Positions 16,614 through 25,288 of a DNA stretch of 64,000 bases are shown here, in pieces. The first letter of the stretch is position 1, and every line of letters starts with the position of its first letter. Both the position numbers and the translations under genes were made by a program. Source of the stretch: GCA-002733465 sp965230525 (GTDB lineage: Bacteria > Pseudomonadota > Gammaproteobacteria > Enterobacterales > Kangiellaceae). Below the pieces are notes generated by a model. The model searched no databases and had not been told where the DNA came from. It saw only the letters and a list, made by a program, of their open reading frames with translations. The DNA lies in the NCBI GenBank assembly GCA_965230525.1, contig OZ246008.1:4092001-4156000 (forward strand), read 5' to 3'.

Positions 16614-17078
16614 CTAAAATTCGAGGCCCTCATGAACCAATAGTTTTCGTTTAATGGTGATCAAATCACCACGAGTTTGTCCTGCAAATCCGCCAATGGC
16701 CTGAGCTGCAACGATTCGATGACAAGGAACAATAATAGGAATAGGATTTCGACGACATGCATTGCCGACGGCTTGCGCACTGCTGGTCAACGCCTTGGCA
16801 AGTTGCCCGTAGGTCTTTGTTTGACCTGGTGGTATGTTAATAAGACTCGACCACACCGCTTGCTGATGTTGTGTGCCTTGTAAATCTAACGGCAAATCAA
16901 AATTAAAACTCGCACAATAAAAATAGCTTTGTATTTGACGCTCAATCTCATTTTCGAAATCCCCCTCAGGTAAGCGGGCTTGACTAGAGCTGTGCAAATT
17001 AATTTTTACGATTTTACGCCTTTGATGCTGAACTTCAATTGCCCCAATGGGTGTCTCGAGCACTAAAGACTTTTTCAT
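16614..17078 (-). CDS. ogt: Methylated-DNA--protein-cysteine methyltransferase
   Basis: Suicide DNA-repair protein that takes the alkyl group from O6-alkylguanine onto its own cysteine. The active-site PCHR occurs at about residues 118-121, preceded by the recognition helix TYGQLAKAL and GNACRRNPIPIIV and followed by GGFAG and RKLLVHEG. About 154 residues, usual for single-domain Ogt. The ATG at 17076-17078 overlaps the stop of the upstream gene as ATGA, implying translational coupling; a GTG at 17087 is the alternative. Whether it is closer to Ogt or to the Ada C-domain cannot be settled here. Confidence 0.92.
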   Translation of the reverse strand: MKKSLVLETPIGAIEVQHQRRKIVKINLHSSSQARLPEGDFENEIERQIQSYFYCASFNFDLPLDLQGTQHQQAVWSSLINIPPGQTKTYGQLAKALTSSAQAVGNACRRNPIPIIVPCHRIVAAQAIGGFAGQTRGDLITIKRKLLVHEGLEF

Positions 17079-17926
17079 TTTTCCCACTCAAATAACGGAT
17101 ACTCAGGAAAATCCAAACTAAGATTCGAATCCTGACTCTCGGACAGCTCGAGCGCCTTGGCATTCAGTTTCTCCAAATCATCCATAAGTTGGTATCTATA
17201 CTTAGCGACCTTTCGCCAATAGGCATTAAACTCATCAACAGACTCACCATTTTCTTCTCGCTCCAGCATCGGCCCAATAATGTCAAAAGCACGATATAGC
17301 CGTTCTGCTTGGCGCTGTTGAAAGTCGTCGATTTGTTGATTTAGCTTTGCCAATCGTTGTGTTTGTGCATTTTGCGAGTCTCGATTTTCATGCTTGGAAA
17401 TTGGCTGCTTGTTTACAAACTGAGTGAAATAATCAATGGTTTCGCGGGTCGATAATTTTGCAGCATCTCGCCAAACAAACATATTATGCTGGTTTAATTG
17501 CACATTGTTACTTGGATCAATTACCAAAACCGTTGGCGTAGCATAAATCACAGGATGGCCCAACTTGGTAATAGCCGGTTTAATCTTTGTTAAATAGCCA
17601 ACATCAACAAAAAGTAACTGATAATGTTTTTCACGCAATGCCTTAAATTTCGGTTTGAACATCTTTTTAGCGAAGCTTTGGCTGTCGTGGCACCAATTAG
17701 CCCCCAGTGCGATGATGGCAAGTTTTCCATTCGCTTTGGCTTGCACTAAGGTCTGCTCGATATCCAACAGTGGATCGGGCGAAGGTAAGTAGACTTTGCC
17801 AGCTTTTTGTTGCTCTTTAGTTATTTTCTCCAAGCTATATTGCTCAGATTGATTGGCTAACAAACTGGTGGTGCAAAACAAACTAATACTGAGTGCGAGT
17901 AGCACGACATTCAAAATCGATTTCAT
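17075..17926 (-). CDS. Secreted thioredoxin-fold protein with a single-cysteine WCHD site
   Basis: The product begins with a signal peptide (hydrophobic 5-22, then LLA), so it is exported. A thioredoxin-like domain covers about 50-170: LAIIALGANWCHDSQSF places a lone Cys at residue 79 where thioredoxins have CxxC, and a TPTVLVID segment supplies the cis-proline loop. The C-terminal 100 residues are helical and charged. Without a second active-site cysteine, normal oxidoreductase chemistry is unlikely. ATG at 17924-17926 chosen; a TTG 24 bases upstream is possible. It is coupled to ogt by an ATGA overlap. Function unknown. Confidence 0.72.
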   Translation of the reverse strand: MKSILNVVLLALSISLFCTTSLLANQSEQYSLEKITKEQQKAGKVYLPSPDPLLDIEQTLVQAKANGKLAIIALGANWCHDSQSFAKKMFKPKFKALREKHYQLLFVDVGYLTKIKPAITKLGHPVIYATPTVLVIDPSNNVQLNQHNMFVWRDAAKLSTRETIDYFTQFVNKQPISKHENRDSQNAQTQRLAKLNQQIDDFQQRQAERLYRAFDIIGPMLEREENGESVDEFNAYWRKVAKYRYQLMDDLEKLNAKALELSESQDSNLSLDFPEYPLFEWEK

Positions 17927-18108
17927 TCGATTATTCCGGTTCTTTGTCAAATAACATGCTGCGAATTTATCACATCAAAGGGCACTAGCCCAGCACCGTA
18001 TTATTCCCTAAAAACAACCCAATCTAGCGCCATGGATAAATTGTAATATATAAGCTACAATTGTAGTAGTCATCACTTATATGGTTTATTAATACTGGAG
18101 ATTTCAAT

Positions 18109-18516
18109 ATGAAAACAAACAACCGCTCATTTGAGCAGGATTCCGAAGTTGATATGACCCCAATGTTGGATATCGTATTTATCAAGCTTATCTTTTTTAT
18201 TGTCACTACCTCCTTTATCAAAGAAAGCGGGCTAGTCATCAATCGCCCCGCCGAACAACCGATTGATGATAGAGAGGTTAAACAGGCAATTAGCATTAAA
18301 ATTAACAGCTTGCAAGACGTCGTATTTGACTCTCGATTAATCCAACCCGACGCGGTATTAGCCAATGTTCAAGCCGCCATCAGCCAAAATCCAGAGTTAA
18401 TTATTTCGGTGCAAGTGGCTGAAAAGGCCGATACCGGCCTTTTGGTGAGTGTGGTTGACCAAGTTAAACAGGCGGGGTTAGAAAAAGTCACTGTAAGCCA
18501 GTCGAAGGAGCTGTAA
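18109..18516 (+). CDS. exbD: ExbD/TolR-type biopolymer transport protein
   Basis: Proton-channel subunit that, with an ExbB/TolQ partner, powers TonB- or Tol-type envelope processes. The 135-residue product shows the family core VDMTPMLDIVFIKLIFFIVTT with the essential Asp at D21, one membrane helix (about 20-38) and a periplasmic domain ending in a QVKQAGLEKVTVS segment. ATG at 18109 follows GGAG nine bases upstream. No exbB, tonB or tolQ gene is adjacent: neighbours are a thioredoxin-like gene and an unknown secreted protein, so its partner must be encoded elsewhere. Identification is firm; which system it serves is unknown. Confidence 0.92.
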   Translation: MKTNNRSFEQDSEVDMTPMLDIVFIKLIFFIVTTSFIKESGLVINRPAEQPIDDREVKQAISIKINSLQDVVFDSRLIQPDAVLANVQAAISQNPELIISVQVAEKADTGLLVSVVDQVKQAGLEKVTVSQSKEL

Positions 18517-18554
18517 GGAAATATCGGCTAAGATTTCGTCAGCACCAATGGTCA

Positions 18555-19142
18555 CTATCGGCTAAAAACCTGTATGAGCCATTGCTGGTTTTGTTTAGCA
18601 AATAATTTGTCCTGCTCGGAGAGTTTATCGAGGCTTGCCTGAATCAACGCTGCTTTTTGTTTTTGTTGAGCGAGAAGCTGCTCCGCTTGTTGGATTATTT
18701 CCGGTTTGGCACTATTAGCCTTCATGCTATGCACATTTGCCTGGAGAATTTCGACTGTTTGAAAAACACTGGCCTGATTGGAGTTTTCTAACTGCAAATA
18801 CAGCTTAATTGCCATCAAGCGCTCAGAGAAAGCGAAAAATTCCGTAAGATTAGCAAAATCAGACTGCTCTAGAATTTTTCTAATATCGGGATAGCTGGCT
18901 GATTTTTCAAGAAATTCAACGATCGCAGCAGTATTTTTGGCAGCACTCTCATCTGAGAACTGTTGCATTTCGGGCATCGCTTGTCTTAGCGTTGCAAGCT
19001 GCTGTGAGGATTGCAAAAATTTAACAATCGCTTCTCGAGAAATAGTGGAATTGCTCTCTAGCGATAAATCGGCTGAATTCTCGGCAATCGAAGCAAATGA
19101 GTAAAAACTGAACAATGCGATGAAAATAAGGCCTCGATTCAT
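18555..19142 (-). CDS. Unknown secreted helical protein
   Basis: Not recognised. The 195-residue product has a clear signal peptide (hydrophobic 4-17, then SIAEN), so it is probably periplasmic. The rest is mostly alpha-helical and rich in Gln, Ala, Glu and Ser, with one possible coiled-coil stretch near 140-180 (QQAEQLLAQQKQKAALIQ). No cysteines and no catalytic motif can be seen. GGGAG six bases before the ATG at 19140-19142 supports it as a real gene. It converges on exbD, whose stop is 38 bases away; tRNA-Lys lies further upstream on the same strand. Confidence 0.7.
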   Translation of the reverse strand: MNRGLIFIALFSFYSFASIAENSADLSLESNSTISREAIVKFLQSSQQLATLRQAMPEMQQFSDESAAKNTAAIVEFLEKSASYPDIRKILEQSDFANLTEFFAFSERLMAIKLYLQLENSNQASVFQTVEILQANVHSMKANSAKPEIIQQAEQLLAQQKQKAALIQASLDKLSEQDKLFAKQNQQWLIQVFSR

Positions 19143-19313
19143 TTAATTTCTCCCATTCAGCTGTTCTTAACCGATCAAAAGGCACTGGCTACGATGCTCT
19201 GAGTGTACCTGATTTAAAGCACCCAATAAAATTAAGAAGTTCGCAACTTACCCAAGTAAGCTAAACGTAAAACTCACTAGAAACGACCAAAAATGAAGAA
19301 GATACCGAGAAAC

Positions 19314-19341
19314 AAAAAAGGCCTCCATTAAGGAAGCCTTG
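19314..19341 (-). terminator. Terminator of tRNA-Lys
   Basis: On the minus strand AAGGCTTCC pairs with GGAGGCCTT (one G-T wobble) around TTAAT and is followed by six T. It lies about 13 bases after the tRNA 3' end. Confidence 0.88.
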
Positions 19342-19353
19342 ATTGTATCGAGA

Positions 19354-19429
19354 TGGTGGGTCGTGGGCGATTCGAACGCCCGACCAATTGATTAAAAGTC
19401 AACTGCTCTACCGGCTGAGCTAACGACCC
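19354..19429 (-). tRNA. tRNA-Lys (anticodon UUU)
   Basis: A 76-base cloverleaf including an encoded CCA end. The acceptor GGGTCGT pairs with ACGACCC; the D-arm contains AGCTCAG and GGTAGAGC; the anticodon loop CTTTTAA carries TTT; the T-arm has GTTCGAATC. The sequence is nearly the same as E. coli tRNA-Lys. It stands alone with its own promoter and terminator. It decodes AAA and AAG. Confidence 0.97.
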
Positions 19430-19441
19430 GATGCGGAGCGC

Positions 19442-19469
19442 ATTATCCGCGATTCTAGAAAAATTACAA
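19442..19469 (-). promoter_or_regulatory. Promoter of tRNA-Lys
   Basis: On the minus strand TTGTAA (-35, 19464-19469) and GATAAT (-10, 19442-19447) are 16 bases apart. The bases between the -10 box and the tRNA are GC-rich (GCGCTCCGC), as expected for a stringently controlled stable-RNA promoter. Confidence 0.7.
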
Positions 19470-19592
19470 GCGTTAATTGGAAATTTTTAACAAAAAAGGT
19501 CAATTAATTGGTGAATTCTTGTGATCAGCAAAATCTAGCTAATTTACGAAAGCACTTACATCTAAAAAATGACCAATCAGTTTAAAAATAGA

Positions 19593-21062
19593 CTAAGAAA
19601 TCGGTAAATAAAAGCTGAATTTTGCACCGACATCACGGTTGTTGCTGACTTTAATTTCGCTTCCAATAATGCTCAACAATTTTTGAGTAATGGTAAGCCC
19701 TAGCCCGATATGCCGCTCGCCATCGTCTAAGGCCTTAGTTCCGCGATATCGAGGATTGAATAAATGCGGTAGATCCTCTTCTGGTATTCCGGAACCGGTG
19801 TCTCTAATTTCGACCAACACTTGATTCGAACGCTGCTGATCAAGCACTCGCAAGGTAATCTCGCCCTGTTTCGGAGTATGTCGTATCGCATTCTCTATTA
19901 AGTTACTGAGTACTCTCTCTAGCTTTGCGATGTCGGTAACAATTTGGATCTTCTCATTTTCCACATCGACTTTAAGTTTGACACCTTTTTGACCCGCGGC
20001 ATAATCGAATTTATCGGCTAAGTCGTAGAGAAGTTCGGCGATTGGCAATGGCTCTAAGTTGGTAGAAACTTGTCCCGACTCTAAATTGGCCAGTTCGAAT
20101 ATTTGATCAACAAATCGTTTGAGTTGACGAGCATTTTTTAAACATCGATGAATATAGGTTTTACGATCGTCAACAGACAGTTGATTTTGTTGAATATCGA
20201 TGGTTTCAAGAAATCCATGCAGTGAGGCTAACGGTGTTCTCAAGTCATGCGAGAGATGTTCAAACAGCTCGCGACGTTCCGCGTCAACTTGTTTCAGTTT
20301 TTCAACTTGCTGATTAACTTGTGCAATCAATTGATTAAAGGACAAAGTCAATTCATCGACTTCTTTGCTGCGCCCTGAGGTTTTCAACTCTAACATGGGC
20401 TGACTATTTTCGCCGGGCTTTAGCCGAGTGACTTGTTCACTCAAATCTTGCAGCGGTGCGACGATAAAACGAAAACTCACCAGTAGAACCATAAAAAGAA
20501 AAAACAAACTCGCAATGGTCACAAGCCCATAGACTTGGATCTTACCATTAGCACTGATCTGCTCAAAAATGCCATCATAAATTTGACTACGCATAATCAC
20601 ATACAAGTAGCCTCTTAAGTCTTTGTCTTGATAAATTGGCGCTACGGAAAATATTTTGTTTTCGTTGCTGCGAGGATCTTGGGCGTAAATGGGTAATTGC
20701 TTATGACCCGCCAAAAAATCTTTGATCGGAGCCAATTCTACCCTGTCGCGAATTACTTCACCGGGTTTGGCAGAATAGCTTAGTATTTTTCCATCTTGAT
20801 CAAGAATATAAAACTCAAAATTTTGCCCTAAGATCATCATGGAATGGAAAAGATTTTCCAACGCCTTCTTATCAAACTGCCCAGACGCCATCAGCGGGTT
20901 ATCGTGAACAAGGTGTTCGGCGAGTTGATGATGTAAACGCTGTTCAGCATTATCTTTAGAAGTTGTATCGATGCGTTGGCTGGCATACAAGAAAGCAGTT
21001 ACAATCAGTACAAAAGTGAGCAGTAAGACCGCCGATAATTTTTGGTATAAAGATAACTTCAT
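19593..21062 (-). CDS. Sensor histidine kinase (two-component system)
   Basis: Inner-membrane sensor of 489 residues. Order: membrane helix about 9-27, periplasmic sensor domain about 30-175, second helix 177-197, HAMP about 200-255, HisKA with the phospho-accepting H272 in HLSHDLRTP, then HATPase_c with N-box NLIENAIRHTP, G1 DTGSGIPEEDLPHLF and G2 GLGLTI. All catalytic boxes are intact. It abuts the response-regulator gene with no spacer (that stop ends at 21063, this start is at 21062), so the two are translated from one message. The signal sensed cannot be told from sequence. Confidence 0.93.
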   Translation of the reverse strand: MKLSLYQKLSAVLLLTFVLIVTAFLYASQRIDTTSKDNAEQRLHHQLAEHLVHDNPLMASGQFDKKALENLFHSMMILGQNFEFYILDQDGKILSYSAKPGEVIRDRVELAPIKDFLAGHKQLPIYAQDPRSNENKIFSVAPIYQDKDLRGYLYVIMRSQIYDGIFEQISANGKIQVYGLVTIASLFFLFMVLLVSFRFIVAPLQDLSEQVTRLKPGENSQPMLELKTSGRSKEVDELTLSFNQLIAQVNQQVEKLKQVDAERRELFEHLSHDLRTPLASLHGFLETIDIQQNQLSVDDRKTYIHRCLKNARQLKRFVDQIFELANLESGQVSTNLEPLPIAELLYDLADKFDYAAGQKGVKLKVDVENEKIQIVTDIAKLERVLSNLIENAIRHTPKQGEITLRVLDQQRSNQVLVEIRDTGSGIPEEDLPHLFNPRYRGTKALDDGERHIGLGLTITQKLLSIIGSEIKVSNNRDVGAKFSFYLPIS

Positions 21063-21782
21063 TTATTGACAATCCTCGCTGGAAAGTTTGTACCCTACCC
21101 CCCAAACCGTTTGAATAATCTGATCGCTGCTCTTATCTGTTTTTAATTTGCGTCGCAACCGGTTGATGTTGGAGTTTACCGTGTGTTCATATCCATCATG
21201 ATCATATCCCCACACTTTATCTAACAAACTTGTTCGAGAAAAAACCTGATCAGGACGCTCCATAAAAAAGGTCAACAAATCAAATTCTAACGAAGTCAGT
21301 TCAATTGCAATATCATCAAAAGAAACCGTGTGATTGTTTTGATCAATTTGCAATCGCCCGACTTTAATTGCTTTTTGCTCACTCGGCGATTGCTGGCGGT
21401 TAGCAAGTAATTCAACTCGTCTTAGTTGAACTCTCACTCTCGCTTGAAATGCGGGAATACTGAAAGGCTTGGTCATGTAATCGTCAGCGCCTAATTCTAA
21501 GCCGACGATTTGGTCAGTCTCAGAGCCTTTTGCCGTTAGCATCATGATCGCTTGCTCAGGCTTTTCTGCTCTGACTGCTTTACAAATATCTAAGCCGCTA
21601 ATGCCTGGCAACATGATATCTAATATAACAAGTGCATAATCGCCACTCAAGATTTGGTCGGTGGCCAAGCGACCATCACTACAATGATCAGCTTCTAGCG
21701 ACAAAGCCATCAAACTTACTTTGATTAACTCCGCAATATCGGACTCATCTTCAACAATTAATACTTTGTGTTTATCTAACAT
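21063..21782 (-). CDS. OmpR/PhoB-family response regulator
   Basis: DNA-binding partner of the adjacent kinase. The 239-residue product has a receiver domain (1-118) with the acidic pair E11-D12, phospho-acceptor D55 in LDIMLPG, T83 and K105 in MTKPF. A winged-helix domain follows (about 140-235) with LTSLEFDLLTFFMERPDQVFSR and a WGVGYKL end typical of the OmpR class. First gene of the two-gene operon. Target genes are not evident; no clear direct-repeat binding site is seen in the 160-base upstream gap. Confidence 0.94.
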   Translation of the reverse strand: MLDKHKVLIVEDESDIAELIKVSLMALSLEADHCSDGRLATDQILSGDYALVILDIMLPGISGLDICKAVRAEKPEQAIMMLTAKGSETDQIVGLELGADDYMTKPFSIPAFQARVRVQLRRVELLANRQQSPSEQKAIKVGRLQIDQNNHTVSFDDIAIELTSLEFDLLTFFMERPDQVFSRTSLLDKVWGYDHDGYEHTVNSNINRLRRKLKTDKSSDQIIQTVWGVGYKLSSEDCQ

Positions 21783-21943
21783 AGCGGATGCAGGCTTAAC
21801 TAGTCTAAGTGAACTTTACAGTTTATCCAAAGATTAAACGTAAGACTATCGACTAATACCAATCAAAACATCACGAATTTATAACATTTGATATCCCACT
21901 GACTTGTATTTTCATATTCAGTAACGATGCTCAGAAGAAAATA

Positions 21944-23116
21944 TTAAGAGCTGGTTTGTTGCCAAGTCGGTGACATGGCTCTGAGTTTTTCGAGGCCTTG
22001 TTTTACAACACTGGCGGCAAAATCGGCGTCTTCAATGGTGGTGAATCGTCCAAATGAAAATCGTAATGAGCAGTGCGCTTGTTCGTCTGAAAGGCCGATA
22101 CTCTTTAACACATAGGAAGGTTCAACACTTGCTGATGTGCATGCAGAGCCAGAAGAGACAGCAAGGTTTTTAAAAGCAATTAGCAAGTTTTCACTATCAA
22201 CATGATCAAATCTTAGGTTGACGATGCCTGCGACTAACTTTTCTCGACAGCCATTGATATGCACGCCAGGTAAAGCGAGTACTTGGTCTAAGAAATGGTT
22301 CTTAACCGAGAGAATATGATTATCTGCCGATTCTAGCTCTTTTCTTGCTAACTCAAATGCGGCACCCATTCCAACAATTTGATGTGTGGGCAATGTTCCT
22401 GAACGAAGACCGCGTTCATGCCCTCCACCGTGAATTTGCGCTTCAATATTGGGCTGCTGATTATTACGAGCAAACAGAGCGCCAATACCTTTAGGCCCAT
22501 ATATTTTATGAGCACAACAGGATATAAAATCAACTTTAAGTTGACTGACGTCGATCGCAATCTTACCGGCACTTTGAGCCGCATCAACATGAAACGGAAT
22601 ATGATGATGGTGGGCTATTTCTCCAATAGCAGCAATATCTTGAATGGTTCCTAGCTCATTATTCACGTGCATAATGGATATTAGAATGGTGTCATCTTGA
22701 ATCGCGGCTTCAACCAGCTCTGGCGCAATGAGCCCCTCATCACTAGGTACCAGATAAGTCACTTGAAATCCTTTAGATTCGAGGTACTCACAACAATCCA
22801 AAATCGCCTTGTGCTCAAATGCACTAGTGATGATGTGCCCCGATTCATGCCACTGAGCTATCCCTTTTAAAACGAGGTTATCCGCTTCCGTCGCTCCAGA
22901 AGTCCAAATAATTTCCCTAACATCTGCGGCAAATAAGTCGGCGACTTGATTACGCGCAATATCGACGCTCTCCTCAGCTTGCCAACCATAGCGATGAGAG
23001 CGAGAGGCAGGGTTACCAAAAACGCCATCCGGTGTTAAGCACTCGAGCATTTTTTCAGCTACTTTAGGATCAACGGGAGTGGTGGCTGCGTAGTCGAGGT
23101 AGACAAGTTGTTTCAT
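21944..23116 (-). CDS. IscS-like cysteine desulfurase without an isc operon
   Basis: PLP enzyme that removes sulfur from cysteine as an enzyme-bound persulfide. The 390-residue product has the PLP lysine K204 in CCAHKIYGPKG, HVDAAQSAGK, GGGHERGLRSGT, and the persulfide cysteine C326 in SSGSACTSASVEPSYVLK, aligning with IscS K206 and C328. It ends LRAMSPTWQQ and lacks the C-terminal EWxxH tail that in IscS contacts IscU. It follows cysE on the same strand, the usual place of iscRSUA, but neither iscR nor iscU is present. Could serve general sulfur transfer (thiouridine, thiamine). Confidence 0.88.
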   Translation of the reverse strand: MKQLVYLDYAATTPVDPKVAEKMLECLTPDGVFGNPASRSHRYGWQAEESVDIARNQVADLFAADVREIIWTSGATEADNLVLKGIAQWHESGHIITSAFEHKAILDCCEYLESKGFQVTYLVPSDEGLIAPELVEAAIQDDTILISIMHVNNELGTIQDIAAIGEIAHHHHIPFHVDAAQSAGKIAIDVSQLKVDFISCCAHKIYGPKGIGALFARNNQQPNIEAQIHGGGHERGLRSGTLPTHQIVGMGAAFELARKELESADNHILSVKNHFLDQVLALPGVHINGCREKLVAGIVNLRFDHVDSENLLIAFKNLAVSSGSACTSASVEPSYVLKSIGLSDEQAHCSLRFSFGRFTTIEDADFAASVVKQGLEKLRAMSPTWQQTSS

Positions 23117-23215
23117 AATAAAAGCGGTTATAAACAGTTTAAGTCGCTATTATACTATTGATGTATGGTAAATGACGACATAGTTAACTAAGTCTTGGGA
23201 AAAGTGGCTATGTAT

Positions 23216-24028
23216 TTAACTTGCTTCTGTATGTTGCGACTGTTTTGAAGGCTCTGACGGTTGCGATAATTCTAATTCAACTTCTTCAAAGAAGTCATTT
23301 ACATCTATCCCCGGCAAATTGAGCTTTTGAATATCAATTCCCTGACTGTTCAATTCATTCAATAAAATATTCAGTTGATTGTCTACCGCTCGAGAGTGAT
23401 CCAAAATACTGCTGATTACTTGTGCCACAGGGTCGTAACATTTCTGGCTCTCACCATAGGCTTCAAAACCAATCAATTGTTCTACTCGCTCTCGATGCGA
23501 GTTTGACTTGTTGGCCCTTGGTTCAATGATATGCCCAGGAATACCAATTACGGTAGCTCCTTCGGGTGCATCTTTAGTGACTACAGCATTTGAGCCCACT
23601 CGACATCCCTTGGCCAGGGTTATGGGGCCAAGGATTTTTGCGCCCGCGCCAATCACAACGTTATCTTCTAAAGTTGGATGGCGTTTGCCCGGCTCCCATG
23701 ACGTTCCACCCAAAGTTACACCGTGATATAAAGTGCAATCATCACCAATAACTGAGGTTTCACCAATCACAACACCCATCGCGTGATCAATAAAAAATCG
23801 TCGCCCTATGGTTGCTCCCGGATGAATTTCAACTCCGGTCAGCCAACGATTAAAATTAGAAACGACTCGGGCGAGCAAGTACCAGTTTTTCTTCCATATC
23901 CAGTGACTGAGACGATACCACCAAACAGCATGCATGCCTGGATAGTTGAGGACAACATCCCAAGTCGAGCGGGCCGCAGGATCTCGCTCAAAGACGCTCT
24001 GAATATCTTCTTTAATAGTTGAAAACAT
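23216..24028 (-). CDS. cysE: Serine O-acetyltransferase
   Basis: Acetylates serine with acetyl-CoA to O-acetylserine, the first step of cysteine synthesis. The N-terminal helical region is followed by a left-handed beta-helix of hexapeptide repeats containing DHAMGVVIGET, LYHGVTLGG, KRHPTLEDNVVIGAGAKILG and VGSNAVV, with catalytic His and Asp positions present. At 270 residues, with an acidic Ser/Gln-rich tail of about 35 residues, it is near normal length. Located between trmJ and the cysteine desulfurase, so it can feed cysteine to the enzyme encoded next. Confidence 0.95.
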   Translation of the reverse strand: MFSTIKEDIQSVFERDPAARSTWDVVLNYPGMHAVWWYRLSHWIWKKNWYLLARVVSNFNRWLTGVEIHPGATIGRRFFIDHAMGVVIGETSVIGDDCTLYHGVTLGGTSWEPGKRHPTLEDNVVIGAGAKILGPITLAKGCRVGSNAVVTKDAPEGATVIGIPGHIIEPRANKSNSHRERVEQLIGFEAYGESQKCYDPVAQVISSILDHSRAVDNQLNILLNELNSQGIDIQKLNLPGIDVNDFFEEVELELSQPSEPSKQSQHTEAS

Positions 24029-24067
24029 ATCTTTATTTTGCCACTGTTTTAAGAAATCAGTTAAAAC

Positions 24068-24796
24068 TTATGGTTCTATAGAACTTTCGATAGATGATAA
24101 AAAACCACGTAACAGACGGTATTCACTCTCTGTAACTTGAGCCTTAGCAAACAATCGGTTCAGGCGCTGGTCAATTTGTTTTGGGTGCGCGGGATTTAAA
24201 TAGTTAGTCATACGCATAGTTTTCTCTAAGTGTTCGAGTAGCCCTTGCATTTGTTGTTGGCTAATCATTGACTCATTAGCAATGACTCGTTGCTCGGGCA
24301 ATTGTTGCATATCGGAAAACGCTAAGCGCATTTCGTAACTAATTAATTGAACCGCAGACGCCAAATTTAAAGATGAATATTCGGGATTCGTAGGGATATA
24401 AACATGATAGTGACATCGGTGTAACTCTTCGTTTGTTAAGCCGGAGTTTTCAGTACCAAATAAAATGGCGACAGGAAGGTTTTGGGTATTGGCTTTTATT
24501 ACTTCAACCAAACCGCTGGGTGTCACTAATTTACTCGGCAATGAGCGGGTGCGAGCACTCGTGCCCACCACCAACTTACAGTCCGCAATTGAATCTTCCA
24601 AGGACTGATAAGCTTGAGCATTGGAAAGAACGTCGCTCGCCTTTGAGGCTCTCTCCATAGCCTCAGCGCTAGGAAAATGACTTGGGTTGATTAAGCGCAG
24701 TTTAGAGAGCCCCATAACTTTCATTGCTCTGGCTGCTGCACCAATGTTTCCAGGGTGCGTGGTGTGGGACAAAACTACCTTTATTTTTTCTAACAT
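24068..24796 (-). CDS. trmJ: tRNA (cytidine/uridine-2'-O)-methyltransferase TrmJ
   Basis: SpoU-family enzyme that methylates the ribose at position 32 of tRNAs. The 242-residue product carries HPGNIGAAARAMKVMG (motif 1, near residue 14), ILFGTENSGLTNEEL (motif 2) and PTNPEYSSLNLASAVQLISYEM (motif 3 with the S-adenosylmethionine knot). The C-terminal helical extension to residue 242 is typical of TrmJ rather than TrmL. ATG at 24794-24796. First gene of the leftward trmJ-cysE-desulfurase set. Confidence 0.94.
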   Translation of the reverse strand: MLEKIKVVLSHTTHPGNIGAAARAMKVMGLSKLRLINPSHFPSAEAMERASKASDVLSNAQAYQSLEDSIADCKLVVGTSARTRSLPSKLVTPSGLVEVIKANTQNLPVAILFGTENSGLTNEELHRCHYHVYIPTNPEYSSLNLASAVQLISYEMRLAFSDMQQLPEQRVIANESMISQQQMQGLLEHLEKTMRMTNYLNPAHPKQIDQRLNRLFAKAQVTESEYRLLRGFLSSIESSIEP

Positions 24797-25288
24797 TGTT
24801 CTTTTATTAACCCATAAAAACCGTATTGCTACGTCAGTGCAAAGTACTCGATAGTATCACTGACAACCGCAAGATAAAACGCACAAAATTTATAATTTTT
24901 ATAGAACTTTATTGCACTATATTCGCATTTTAAATTCCATTTTGTTATTTTAAAATTCTATCAAATAAGACTAAAGACAGCGATTATCAGGAGTTAAGCT
25001 AGGAAACCAGCGCATCAGCTCAAGTAAGATAATTAAATTCAATGTTCTATACTAATTTTTAGAATTTATGAGGCGAGCAGGTTAAATGCAACAAATTGTA
25101 ATTGTGACAAAACTTTTTCAGATTTTGGACGTCTCAATAAGCAACTGTAGCTAATAAATTAGTTTTCCAGCTTTCTTTAAGGTTTTCCCTGTCATGGAAC
25201 CTACCCCCGGGCCTGATCTGCCAATCTGTCCGGGTTTTTTTTGTTTAAATTTAGGGATTTGGAGGGAATGTTAAAGCGATTATCTGCT
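24797..25288. other. Intergenic region with possible small RNA
   Basis: A 490-base AT-rich gap between trmJ and an unknown gene, both leftward. No convincing ORF: only a 23-codon frame at 25086-25157 with no good ribosome-binding site. In place of the suhB gene that often faces trmJ there is none. The plus-strand terminator at 25206-25242 has no gene in front of it, so a short rightward transcript is likely. I could not pick a clear promoter for it. Confidence 0.45.
25206..25242 (+). terminator. Strong orphan terminator on the plus strand
   Basis: CCCGGGC (25206-25212) pairs with GTCCGGG (25228-25234), with a further GAT/ATC inner helix (25215-25217 with 25224-25226), followed by eight T. 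No plus-strand gene precedes it. On the minus strand the hairpin has no T-run, so it reads only rightward. Confidence 0.82.

Noticed and set aside
18024..18365. 113-codon minus-strand frame over exbD
   Set aside because: Antisense shadow of a well-conserved gene.
25086..25157. 23-codon frame in the trmJ upstream gap
   Set aside because: No good ribosome-binding site and no feature of a leader or toxin peptide; a non-coding RNA fits the orphan terminator better.
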